The notes under the pieces: generated by a model
Seen by the model: the letters and a program-made list of their open reading frames with translations, nothing else
Database searches by the model: none
What the model was told of the DNA's origin: nothing
Position numbers and translations under genes: made by a program
Assembly: GCA_004298905.1 (NCBI GenBank)
Contig: SCTK01000016.1
Location: 114,462-178,461 of the forward strand
Source of the DNA: Burkholderiaceae bacterium
Lineage (GTDB): Bacteria; Pseudomonadota; Gammaproteobacteria; Burkholderiales; Burkholderiaceae_D
Length of the DNA: 64,000 nt
Direction of reading: 5' to 3'
In this document: piece after piece, positions 55,975 to 63,926 of the stretch
Layout of the letters: each line of letters starts with the position of its first letter
Numbering within the stretch: position 1 is the first letter of the stretch

Positions 55975-56742
55975 CTAACCTAACTCCACCCCCGTAACCC
56001 CCCGCAAATACTCAACCAACCGCGCCTGCACATCCTCACGCGCAGCGACGGGGTTCATCCTTTGCGGCTTCTTGTGATACAGGTAGCGCCCCGTCACCTT
56101 GGCGGCGGGATCGTCGCTCACGGCGAGCCACGCTTGGGTGGCGGCACCTTGAGCCAAATCGTCGGGAGCGGTTGCGCCGCCCATGCGCGTGGGAACCCAG
56201 CCGGGGTCGACGGCGTTGATGAATTTGCCGGGCCATTGGCGGGCGAGATACATCGCCAGTGTCACGTCGTACAGTTTCGTGTCGCTGTAGGCGGCGTATG
56301 AATCCCACCGCCGGGTCTGCCACTGGGGATCGTCCAAACCGGGATCGCCACGGGCGTGCATGTCGGAGCCGAGGTAGATCAATCGTTCGGGCGGCGTGAT
56401 GAGGGCGGTCAGCACATAGGGGGTGAGCACGTTGACGGCGAAGATTTGCGTCACGCCGTCTTCTGTTTCCACACGCGCTTCACGATCGCCCAGTCCGACG
56501 TTGTGGATCACCGCATCGAACGGCCCCATGGCGTTGATCTGATGGGCGATGTTCTTGATGACTGCCAGCGTTGAGACATCGCCGACCACAATGTCGCGGC
56601 ATTTGGGCAGCCGCTCTTTGGTTGCCTGTGCGCGCTGCGCGTTTCTGGCGTGCAGCACCACCTCGTGCCCTTGATCAATCAGCGCTTTGCCTGCGAGAAA
56701 ACCCAGGCCGTCGGATGAGCCGGTGATAAAGATTCTTGCCAT
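55975..56742 (-). CDS. Short-chain dehydrogenase/reductase
   Basis: A 255-residue SDR oxidoreductase. The nucleotide-binding TGSSDGLGFLAGKAL is at residues 7-21, NVGLGD sits in the NNAG-like position (about 85), and the catalytic Tyr and Lys are in YAAYSDTKLYDV (about 147-158). The substrate is unknown. The 3' end is duplicated as a remnant at 55032-55096, about 940 bp away. Confidence 0.85.
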   Translation of the reverse strand: MARIFITGSSDGLGFLAGKALIDQGHEVVLHARNAQRAQATKERLPKCRDIVVGDVSTLAVIKNIAHQINAMGPFDAVIHNVGLGDREARVETEDGVTQIFAVNVLTPYVLTALITPPERLIYLGSDMHARGDPGLDDPQWQTRRWDSYAAYSDTKLYDVTLAMYLARQWPGKFINAVDPGWVPTRMGGATAPDDLAQGAATQAWLAVSDDPAAKVTGRYLYHKKPQRMNPVAAREDVQARLVEYLRGVTGVELG

Positions 56743-56828
56743 TGTGTTGCCCCCTTTCCTGTTCCGTCACTTACGCGATCGGTAGATTCTAATTCCCCGC
56801 CGGCTTCACGAACCACTAAAATCCCGTC

Positions 56829-58019
56829 ATGACAACAGCGACCACACCCGCGACATCCACCACGCTCGGCAAAATTCCATCCGGTATCTGGGTGCTCGGT
56901 TTTGTCAGCATGCTGATGGATATCTCTTCCGAGATGATTCACAGTCTGCTGCCGCTGTTCATGGTCGGCACCCTGGGTGCGAGTGCCTTTGTGGTGGGAG
57001 GGATCGAAGGGCTGGCCGAGTCCACGGCGCTGATCGTCAAGGTATTCTCGGGTGCACTCAGCGACTATCTGGGCAAACGCAAGGGACTGGCTGTTTTCGG
57101 TTATGCGCTGGGGGCACTGACCAAGCCTTTGTTCGCCATTGCGCCAGTCATCGGCGTCGTGCTGACCGCTCGTTTGCTGGATCGCGTTGGCAAGGGCATT
57201 CGCGGCGCGCCCCGCGATGCGCTGGTGGCGGACATCGCACCCGCTGAAGTACGCGGCGCAGCCTTTGGTCTGCGCCAGTCACTGGATACGGTCGGTGCTT
57301 TCCTCGGCCCGCTGCTGGCGGTTGGCTTGATGCTGCTATGGGCCAACGATTTCCGGGCGGTATTCTGGGTCGCCGTCATTCCCGGCATGCTGGCCGTCGC
57401 GCTGCTGCTGTTCGGCGTGCGCGAGCCGGCACGGCACATCGGTGAGAAGCGCAGCAATCCGATCCGCCGCGAAAATCTCAAGCGCTTGAGTGGCGCGTAC
57501 TGGTGGGTGGTCGGCGTAGGCGCGGTGTTTACGCTGGCCCGGTTCAGTGAAGCATTCCTGGTGCTGCGCGCCCAGCAGGGCGGCATTCCGGTCGCGTTCG
57601 TGCCGCTGATGATGGTGGCGATGAATCTGGTCTACGCCGCGTCGGCCTATCCGTTTGGCAAGCTGTCCGACCGCATGCGCCACAAGACGCTGCTGGCACT
57701 GGGGCTGGCCATGCTGATTGCGGCCGATCTGGTGTTGGCGACCAACGATCACTGGACGACGGTGCTCGCCGGTGTCGCGCTGTGGGGAATTCATCTGGGC
57801 ATGACGCAAGGCTTGCTGGCAACGATGGTGGCAGACACCGCGCCAGCCGACCTGCGCGGCACCGCCTTCGGCTTCTTCAATCTCGTAAGCGGCATCGCCC
57901 TGCTGATCGCCAGCGCAGTTGCCGGTCTGCTCTGGGATCAACTGGGCGCGTCTTTCACCTTCTATGCCAGCGCTGCGTTCTGCGGCATTGCCTTGCTCGC
58001 ATTGTTCAAGAAATCTTGA
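56829..58019 (+). CDS. MFS transporter
   Basis: A 396-residue major facilitator with about 12 membrane helices. GALSDYLGKRKGLAVFGYAL (about residues 78-97) is the MFS loop 2-3 motif, followed by RLLDRVGKGIRGAPRDALVA. The RVGKGIRGAPRD sequence is common in a sugar/drug-like MFS subgroup often described as MFS_1. Substrate unknown. Monocistronic and divergent from the dehydrogenase. Confidence 0.88.
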   Translation: MTTATTPATSTTLGKIPSGIWVLGFVSMLMDISSEMIHSLLPLFMVGTLGASAFVVGGIEGLAESTALIVKVFSGALSDYLGKRKGLAVFGYALGALTKPLFAIAPVIGVVLTARLLDRVGKGIRGAPRDALVADIAPAEVRGAAFGLRQSLDTVGAFLGPLLAVGLMLLWANDFRAVFWVAVIPGMLAVALLLFGVREPARHIGEKRSNPIRRENLKRLSGAYWWVVGVGAVFTLARFSEAFLVLRAQQGGIPVAFVPLMMVAMNLVYAASAYPFGKLSDRMRHKTLLALGLAMLIAADLVLATNDHWTTVLAGVALWGIHLGMTQGLLATMVADTAPADLRGTAFGFFNLVSGIALLIASAVAGLLWDQLGASFTFYASAAFCGIALLALFKKS

Positions 58020-58040
58020 GCATTGTGTGCGCCGCGTGAG

Positions 58041-58454
58041 TCACTTACTCCGATCCACGCTGAACGCGCCACTGCCATGCACCACCACAAACAACAAGCC
58101 GCCCATCATGGAAATATTTTTCATGAAATGGATCATCTGGTTTTGCGCCTGATCGGGCGGCACGGCCCAGAAGTTGTGGAAGAAGAGCGCGGTAGCAGCA
58201 GCGAATATGAACAATACCGCCGCCGCCCAGCGTGCACGCCAGCCCAGCACCAGCGCGAGACCGCCGCCGAGTTCGACAACGATGGCGACAATGGCGGCCA
58301 GTTGCGGCAGTGGCAATCCCTTGCTGGCGATGTAGCCGACCGTGCCTTCAAAGCCGGTGACTTTGCCGAAGCCGGCGAATAGGAAAATCAGCGCGATCAA
58401 GATGCGGCCGACGAGTGGGCCGTAATTTTGCAGGGTGGATTCACAGGTGTTCAT
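58041..58454 (-). CDS. DoxX family membrane protein
   Basis: A 137-residue protein with four hydrophobic helices. GRILIALIFLFAGFGKVTGF (about residues 15-34) is the DoxX N-terminal signature, and ELGGGLALVLGWRARWAAAV follows at about 62-81. DoxX/YphA proteins are small quinone-linked or uncharacterised membrane proteins. It is followed at its 5' side by the truncated pirin gene, and DoxX-pirin pairs are common in proteobacteria, which supports past co-transcription. Confidence 0.85.
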   Translation of the reverse strand: MNTCESTLQNYGPLVGRILIALIFLFAGFGKVTGFEGTVGYIASKGLPLPQLAAIVAIVVELGGGLALVLGWRARWAAAVLFIFAAATALFFHNFWAVPPDQAQNQMIHFMKNISMMGGLLFVVVHGSGAFSVDRSK

Positions 58455-58492
58455 GATGTTCTCCTTGTATAAAACGCGGTTTAAAAATTACT

Positions 58493-58747
58493 TCATGCGA
58501 CGCTGGTTAACCGGCCCTCGCGAAATGCGTTGACCGTTGCAAAAATCTCTTCCTGCGTATTCATCACAAACGGGCCGTATTGCGCGATGGGTTCGCGCAA
58601 GGGTTGACCGGCGATCAGCAGGGCACGCGCTTCCTGCTCGGCATGCAGAATCACACCGTCATCACCCGCACCGTTTTTCAAAATCGCCATGCGCTGTTGC
58701 GGCACACTGCTGTCGCCAATCTTCACCGCGCCGCGATACAACGTAAT
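58493..58747 (-). pseudogene. Truncated pirin, C-terminal part only
   Basis: Leftward codons from ITLYRGAVKIGDSSVPQQRM to the end encode only the C-terminal cupin half of a pirin-like protein (with ARALLIAGQPLREPIAQYGP and FVMNTQEEIFATVNAFREG). A stop codon immediately precedes ITLYRG and the N-terminal cupin is absent. A TTG codon could start an 82-residue peptide, but the two-cupin fold would be incomplete, so it is probably a pseudogene. Confidence 0.7.
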
Positions 58748-58770
58748 CTAGCCCGTGCTCGCAAAATACT

Positions 58771-58786
58771 GTCGACTTAATTTACA
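58771..58786 (+). promoter_or_regulatory. Shared upstream motif, candidate enhancer site
   Basis: GTCGACTTAATTTACA, 15/16 identical to 29614-29629, lies 84 nt before the sigma-54 promoter of the second PEP-CTERM gene. A partial inverse (TTCAAGCTTGAC) follows at about 58791. Confidence 0.5.
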
Positions 58787-58870
58787 TCCTTCAAGCTTGA
58801 CCGCGCTGCCCATGCTTGACTGAATGCGTAAGCCATTGTTTGGGCAGTATAAATTTCTTACGCCCGCCAT

Positions 58871-58886
58871 TGGCACAAGCGTTGCT
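58871..58886 (+). promoter_or_regulatory. Sigma-54 promoter of PEP-CTERM gene 2
   Basis: TGGCACAAGCGTTGCT is a full match to the RpoN consensus TGGCAC-N5-TTGCW. The predicted start is near 58898, about 50 nt before the ATG. Confidence 0.82.
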
Positions 58887-58950
58887 TCTATTGAGACGCA
58901 TCCCGCTATAGCTGTTCATCCCAACCAAACGAAAAAGAATGGAGCTGAAT

Positions 58951-59601
58951 ATGCAATCCCTAGCTCGCTTGCTTTCCCGCCGTACCCTGTCGTTTCTGAG
59001 TAGCCTGGCATTCAGTAGTTTGCTGTGGCTGCCGGCCTCGAATGCTTCTGCGGCCATCGTTCCGTATCTTGGCGAAGGCTCGCCAATCCTGGGGGCTAGC
59101 CTCATTACCACGGGCGGTGAAGTCGTTGCGACCTTTGTCACGGGCAGCGGCTTTTACGACAATTATCTCTACGTCAGCTCCCCTTCCGGCCCGTTTACAA
59201 ACGCGGATAGTGGCAGCATCGGCTCTAACTGGATTTTTGAAAATCATTTTTCCTCGCCGGGCGCCACCGTGAGCCTCGGAACTTTTGCCGCGGGCACGGA
59301 GATTATTTTCAATGTCCTGGCCGACACGCACGGCGGCGGTTTCCTGAACTGGTATACCGGCCCGGCATCCCGCAACGCGGATGGCCTTGAACACGCTTTT
59401 GTCGATGCCGCTTACACCGGCCCGTTTGGCGGCGTGATGGTTGGTTTTGAAGATTTGGCAGGTTTGGGCGATGCAGGCTTCGAAGACATTCGCTACACAT
59501 TCACCAACGTGACTGTGGGCAGCGTTCCCGAACCCGGTATGCTCGCGTTGATTGGAATCGGTCTGGCCGGACTCGGCTTCGCCCGCCGCAAACAACAATA
59601 A
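58951..59601 (+). CDS. PEP-CTERM sorting domain protein
   Basis: A 216-residue secreted protein. The ATG at 58951 has GGAG six nt upstream; an ATG four codons earlier is possible. It has a signal peptide (LSFLSSLAFSSLLWLPASNA) and a C-terminal tag VPEPGMLALIGIGLAGLGFA followed by RRKQQ, the PEP-CTERM signal for exosortase. The body is Gly/Ser/Phe-rich and beta-like without a named family. It is under a consensus sigma-54 promoter, like the other PEP-CTERM gene at 29762, and ends at a perfect terminator. Confidence 0.88.
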   Translation: MQSLARLLSRRTLSFLSSLAFSSLLWLPASNASAAIVPYLGEGSPILGASLITTGGEVVATFVTGSGFYDNYLYVSSPSGPFTNADSGSIGSNWIFENHFSSPGATVSLGTFAAGTEIIFNVLADTHGGGFLNWYTGPASRNADGLEHAFVDAAYTGPFGGVMVGFEDLAGLGDAGFEDIRYTFTNVTVGSVPEPGMLALIGIGLAGLGFARRKQQ

Positions 59602-59625
59602 ACACTGCGCATTGCGCGCCGCTGG

Positions 59626-59657
59626 ATCAGCCCCACCTCGGTGGGGCTGATTTTTTT
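59626..59657 (+). terminator. Terminator of PEP-CTERM gene 2
   Basis: ATCAGCCCCACC and GGTGGGGCTGAT form a nearly uninterrupted stem with a tiny loop, followed by a T run. It also ends close to the convergent radical SAM gene. Confidence 0.9.
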
Positions 59658-59662
59658 GGTGG

Positions 59663-60802
59663 CTAGAACAAATCAAGCTGCCCCGGCGCAGCAGTCTTCT
59701 GTCGGCGCTGGGGTGTGGTCGCCACAACTGGCGGACGAAACTGCGACGCATCCAAACCTTTGAACTGACCTGCTCGCCCACCCAAGCCGCAGCGCTGCAC
59801 GGCTTTTTCAAAACGCTGGCGGATCAAATCGGCCCACACACCTTCACCACGCATGCGCGCGCCGAAACGGGCGTCGTAATCCTTGCCACCGCGCATGTCT
59901 TGCACGCGATTCATCACCCGTTGCGCGCGGTCGGGAAAGTGCGCTTCCAGCCATTGGCGGAACAACGGACTGACTTCCCACGGCAGGCGCAGCACGAGGT
60001 AGTGCGCGCTGATGGCGCCGGCCTCGGTCACCGCTTCGACAATGCGTTCCAGATCCGGCTCGGTGATGAAGGGGATCACTGGCGCAATGCTCACGTGCAC
60101 GGGAATGCCCGCGTCGGTCAGCGTGCGGATCACGCGCAAGCGCCGTGCCGGTGATGCGGCACGCGGTTCCAGCGTGCACGCAATAGCGGGGTCGAGGGTG
60201 GTCAGCGTGACGGCTGTCATCGCCAAGCGCTGCGCGGCCATCGGCGCGAGCAGATCGATATCGCGTTCGATCAGCGCCGATTTGGTAATCAGCGCCACTG
60301 GATGCGCGCAGTCGCGCAGCACTTCCAGCACGCGGCGCGTGATGCGCAGCTCGCGCTCACACGGTTGATAGGCATCGGTGTTGACGCCCAGCGCAATCGG
60401 CTCCGCCACATACGACGGCTTTGCCAGTTCACGCAGCAGCAATTCCGGCGCATTCACCTTGGCGTAAATCTGCCGCTCGAAATCCAGCCCCGGCGACAAG
60501 CCGAGATAGCTATGCGTCGGCCGCGCAAAACAATAAATGCAACCGTGTTCGCAACCGCGATAAGGATTGAGCGAAACATTGAAGGGAATATCCGGCGAAG
60601 CGTTGCGCGTGAGTATGCTCTTGGCCTGCTCTTCGATAATCTGCGTTTGGGGTGGCGGTGCGGCTTCGTCTTCATCATGTGATTCATGCGACCAGCCATC
60701 GTCGAACGCCTCACGCGCCAGTGTCTCGTAGCGGCCCTGCAGATTCGATACCGCTCCACGCCCTTTATGAATTTTCACCGTGTGCCAACCGGCATCCGAC
60801 AT
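59663..60802 (-). CDS. Radical SAM protein (PA0069/SplB-like)
   Basis: A 379-residue radical SAM enzyme. The cluster motif CEHGCIYCFARPTH (about residues 83-96, C-x3-C-x2-C) binds the 4Fe-4S cluster. NPYRGCEHG and FARPTHSYLGLSPGLDF are typical of the PA0069 family, related to spore photoproduct lyase. Function is unknown in proteobacteria. A rare-codon-free GC-rich gene, convergent with PEP-CTERM gene 2. Confidence 0.86.
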   Translation of the reverse strand: MSDAGWHTVKIHKGRGAVSNLQGRYETLAREAFDDGWSHESHDEDEAAPPPQTQIIEEQAKSILTRNASPDIPFNVSLNPYRGCEHGCIYCFARPTHSYLGLSPGLDFERQIYAKVNAPELLLRELAKPSYVAEPIALGVNTDAYQPCERELRITRRVLEVLRDCAHPVALITKSALIERDIDLLAPMAAQRLAMTAVTLTTLDPAIACTLEPRAASPARRLRVIRTLTDAGIPVHVSIAPVIPFITEPDLERIVEAVTEAGAISAHYLVLRLPWEVSPLFRQWLEAHFPDRAQRVMNRVQDMRGGKDYDARFGARMRGEGVWADLIRQRFEKAVQRCGLGGRAGQFKGLDASQFRPPVVATTPQRRQKTAAPGQLDLF

Positions 60803-60836
60803 GACATCCTCGCATTTGCTTCAAGGTCACCCTCGC

Positions 60837-60956
60837 CCGCATCAGCGGGAGAGGGTGGCCCGCAGGGCCGGGTGAGGGCCACGGTTTACGATTCAAGGAA
60901 GGTGCCAGTTCAGGCATCGCTTTCCCTCACCCCCGGCCCCTCTCCCGCTGATGCGG
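60837..60956. repeat. Inverted dispersed repeat
   Basis: CCGCATCAGCGGGAGAGG (from 60837) and CCTCTCCCGCTGATGCGG (to 60956) are perfect 18-bp inverse copies. Inner parts GGCCGGGTGAGGG and CCCTCACCCCCGGCC also pair. Typical of genome-wide palindromic repeats. Confidence 0.82.
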
Positions 60957-61020
60957 TAGAGGGGAGCAAGGCACCGACTCATGCTATGCCTAGCTGAATT
61001 AACTATCAAGCAACCCTGCG

Positions 61021-61188
61021 TTAATGGCGCCAGTGGTCGCGATCGTGGTCGTAATCACCACCGTGCCAATATCCCCCATAGTAATCATGGTGGTAATAGT
61101 GGTGGCGATATCCATCATCGTCGTCATAGACCACGCAACCCGACAATAAAGCACTCAACGCAAGCGCAACCAGCAATAGCTTTTTCAT
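61021..61188 (-). CDS. 55-residue His/Tyr/Asp-rich lipoprotein
   Basis: The minus strand encodes MKKLLLVALALSALLSGC followed by VVYDDDDGYRHHYYHHDYY and a Gly/His/Asp-rich tail. The lipobox LLSGC at residues 14-18 predicts a small outer-membrane lipoprotein. The mature part is about a quarter His with many Asp and Tyr, suggesting metal binding. A Shine-Dalgarno AGGAG lies before the ATG. I recognise no named family. Confidence 0.7.
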   Translation of the reverse strand: MKKLLLVALALSALLSGCVVYDDDDGYRHHYYHHDYYGGYWHGGDYDHDRDHWRH

Positions 61189-61413
61189 GATGGCTCCTGT
61201 ATCGATTCTCTTGGGGTCAATCTCCGGTCAGAGATAAAGATTGGACAAAACGCCGGGCAGCATGTTCTGCACACTTACACGCTGTTACATACAAATTGAA
61301 ATGCAGGAATTTCTCTTGGGTCGTGCCGCTCCGCATACACCAAAAAAAACCGTGCAGCCTGCCGGACGGGTTCTAAACTGAGGGAAAGTATTTCCGACTC
61401 AGGAGATCACGCC

Positions 61414-63075
61414 ATGCCAGACCCCCGCCACGAAGCCACCAATCAGGTTCCGGAACTGGTCGATTACAACCTGTTCACCACCGACACCGCGCTGGTCGAA
61501 GGTGTGCGCCGCGCAGGAGCGGGCTGGCACGAACAGCATCTGAGTTATCTCGGGCTGGAATACGGTGGCGAGGAAATTTTTCACCTCGGCGATCAAGCCA
61601 ACAAATACACGCCAGAGCTCATCAACTACGATGCGTTGGGCCGCCGCATCGACGTGGTGGAATATCACCAGAGCTGGCACACGCTGTTGCATCTGGCGCG
61701 GCGCGAAGGGCTGCAAGCTTCTGCCTGGGTACAACCGAAAGCCGGTGCGCATGTCGCGCGTGCTGCCAGCTATTTTCTGCACTACCAGGTTGAGGCAGGC
61801 GCATTGTGCCCGGTGACGATGACGTTCGCCGCCATCCCCGTTTTGCAAAACGAACCCGTCTTGTTCGACGCACTCAGAAACAAACTGTTCGCCACCGAAC
61901 ACGACAAGCGCGACCTGCCGATCGAGAAAAAACACAGCATCATGGTCGGCATGGGCATGACTGAAAAACAGGGCGGCTCCGACCTGCGCACCAACACCAC
62001 CCATGCCCGTCCGCTGAACAGCCGCAGCGGCCGCGGCGCCGGCTACCTGCTCACCGGCCACAAATGGTTTTTTTCCGCGCCGATGTGCGATGCGCATCTC
62101 GTGCTCGCGCGCAGCAGCGATGATTCACTGTCGTGTTTCTTCGTGCCGCGCTGGCGGCCCGACGACAGCAAGAACGCCGTGAACATCCTGCGGCTGAAAG
62201 ACAAACTCGGCAACCGCTCCAACGCCAGCAGCGAAGTGGAATTCGATCAAGCCTGGGGCATGATGATCGGCGAAGAAGGGCGTGGCATTCAAACCCTGAT
62301 CGAAGTCGCCAGCACCACCCGCTTCGATTGCGTCATCGGCAGCGCCGCGTTGATGCGGCAGGCGCTGGTGCAAGCCCTGCACCACACGCGCCACCGTAAC
62401 GCTTTTGGCAAACGCCTCGCCGACCAACCACTGATGCGCAATGTGCTGGCCGACCTCGCACTCGAATCCGAAGCCGCCACCGTACTCATGCTGCGTCTCG
62501 CCAGCGCCTTCGACGCTGGTCAGCATGACCCCGCCAATGCGCTCGAACAAGCCTGGCGCCGCATCGTCACCCCCGCCGCAAAATTCTGGGTCTGCAAACG
62601 CGCGCTCGAATTCACCGGCGAATGCATGGAAATCTGGGGCGGCAATGGCTACGTCGAAACCGGCCCCCTGGCCCGCCTCTACCGCGAAGCCCCCGTCAAC
62701 TCCATCTGGGAAGGCAGCGGCAACATCATGTGCCTAGACGTCCTGCGCGCCATCGACCGCGACCCCGAAGGCTTCGAACGCTTGATGAAAGAATTGCAAG
62801 AACCCGCCAACGCCGAACCCGAACTGCAAAAACTCCTCACCGCACTACGCAGCGATCTCGACCAGCCCGCAGAAAAACGCGAAGCCCTCGCCCGCCGCAT
62901 CACGCAACGGCTCGTCCTCGCATTACAGGGAAGTTTGATGCTGCAACACGCCCCCCTCTCCTCCGCCGAAGCCTTCATCGGCAGCCGTACCGACGCCGAC
63001 GGCGGACGCGTATTCGGCACGCTGAGCAACGCTCAACTCGAACAGGAAATTCTTGAACGCGCTTGGGCAGTTTGA
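61414..63075 (+). CDS. aidB: AidB-type acyl-CoA dehydrogenase family protein
   Basis: A 553-residue FAD-binding protein. GMGMTEKQGGSDLRTNTT (about residues 174-191) is the acyl-CoA dehydrogenase FAD region, and EIWGGNGYVET (about 406-416) precedes the C-terminal helices. The N-terminal extension (NQVPELVDYNLFTTDTALVE) and total length match AidB, which in E. coli is an alkylation-response protein that binds DNA. Catalytic activity is weak or uncertain in that family. Its own upstream region carries no recognised Ada box. Confidence 0.87.
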   Translation: MPDPRHEATNQVPELVDYNLFTTDTALVEGVRRAGAGWHEQHLSYLGLEYGGEEIFHLGDQANKYTPELINYDALGRRIDVVEYHQSWHTLLHLARREGLQASAWVQPKAGAHVARAASYFLHYQVEAGALCPVTMTFAAIPVLQNEPVLFDALRNKLFATEHDKRDLPIEKKHSIMVGMGMTEKQGGSDLRTNTTHARPLNSRSGRGAGYLLTGHKWFFSAPMCDAHLVLARSSDDSLSCFFVPRWRPDDSKNAVNILRLKDKLGNRSNASSEVEFDQAWGMMIGEEGRGIQTLIEVASTTRFDCVIGSAALMRQALVQALHHTRHRNAFGKRLADQPLMRNVLADLALESEAATVLMLRLASAFDAGQHDPANALEQAWRRIVTPAAKFWVCKRALEFTGECMEIWGGNGYVETGPLARLYREAPVNSIWEGSGNIMCLDVLRAIDRDPEGFERLMKELQEPANAEPELQKLLTALRSDLDQPAEKREALARRITQRLVLALQGSLMLQHAPLSSAEAFIGSRTDADGGRVFGTLSNAQLEQEILERAWAV

Positions 63076-63086
63076 TATTAATAGTT

Positions 63087-63188
63087 GTAGGGCGGAAAAG
63101 CGTAGCGCCTTCCGCCGAATGCGCAGTTGGAATGTAACCGTACCTTGGAGAGACATGCGGCGGAAGGCGCTACGCTTTTCCGCCCTAC
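63087..63188. repeat. 31-bp perfect inverted repeat
   Basis: GTAGGGCGGAAAAGCGTAGC (from 63087) and its exact inverse (63158-63188) are 31-bp identical arms around a 40-bp spacer. It resembles a dispersed repeat or a small palindromic element. It lies between aidB and the coiled-coil protein gene. Confidence 0.85.
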
Positions 63189-63325
63189 GAGTTCTTTTCA
63201 GACCGCCAGAACAATGCTTGTCACGAAACCAAATATCGCGTCAAATCTAATCAATTCACACTTGCTCCAACGTGTCCCAGGAAGCAAGCATTCGTAACAC
63301 TCCATACCTCATTAGGACATGCATT

Positions 63326-63916
63326 ATGAATAACCCACTGTGGCCTTCCCTAGAAATAGCAACGCGCGTTTTTGATTGGGCGAACATTGCTTTAATCATC
63401 AGCCTTGTCGCAGGCGTCGCTTCTACAGCCTTGGTTGTATGGATGGGCAGTATTAAGGAGGACTATTTAGAACAAGAGCTGGCGACGACAAACGAACGGG
63501 CAGCTATAGCAGAACAAAGAACTGCTGAGGCACAGTTGAAGCTCGAGGAACTACGAAAACAAGTTCGCCCTAGGCATATAACCCAAGCGCAGCAACAAGA
63601 AATTGCCAACAAACTATCGGCCTACAAGGGACATCTTGTGTCGCTCGGAGTTAAGCCATCAAATAATGAAAACGAATGGTTAGTTCGGTGGCTAGGCGCG
63701 GCTTTCTCTATGGCTGGGTGGAACGTCGAAATCCATTCCGAAGAGGCACGAAGTAATCGGTTTGTTCCTGATGGCATTTTGGTTCAATCTACACAACACC
63801 CGGATAGCATCTCCGTTGCCGCTCGCGTAGCTGAAGCCCTTAATATAGAAGGTCTTTACACAACTACTTTGCAGTCACTGCGACGTGATCCCAATTTCAG
63901 TATCACTTTGAATTAG
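63326..63916 (+). CDS. Hypothetical membrane-anchored coiled-coil protein
   Basis: A 196-residue protein with one membrane helix (IALIISLVAGVASTALVVWM, about residues 21-40), a coiled coil rich in Glu/Ala/Gln (about 48-82), and a C-terminal soluble domain of about 100 residues with a Trp-rich segment (ENEWLVRWLGAAFSMAGWNV). The family is not recognised. A frame 18 codons longer upstream has no clear start signal. It is AT-richer than aidB and adjoins a transposase, consistent with acquired DNA. Confidence 0.6.
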   Translation: MNNPLWPSLEIATRVFDWANIALIISLVAGVASTALVVWMGSIKEDYLEQELATTNERAAIAEQRTAEAQLKLEELRKQVRPRHITQAQQQEIANKLSAYKGHLVSLGVKPSNNENEWLVRWLGAAFSMAGWNVEIHSEEARSNRFVPDGILVQSTQHPDSISVAARVAEALNIEGLYTTTLQSLRRDPNFSITLN

Positions 63917-63926
63917 AGTCCATGGT

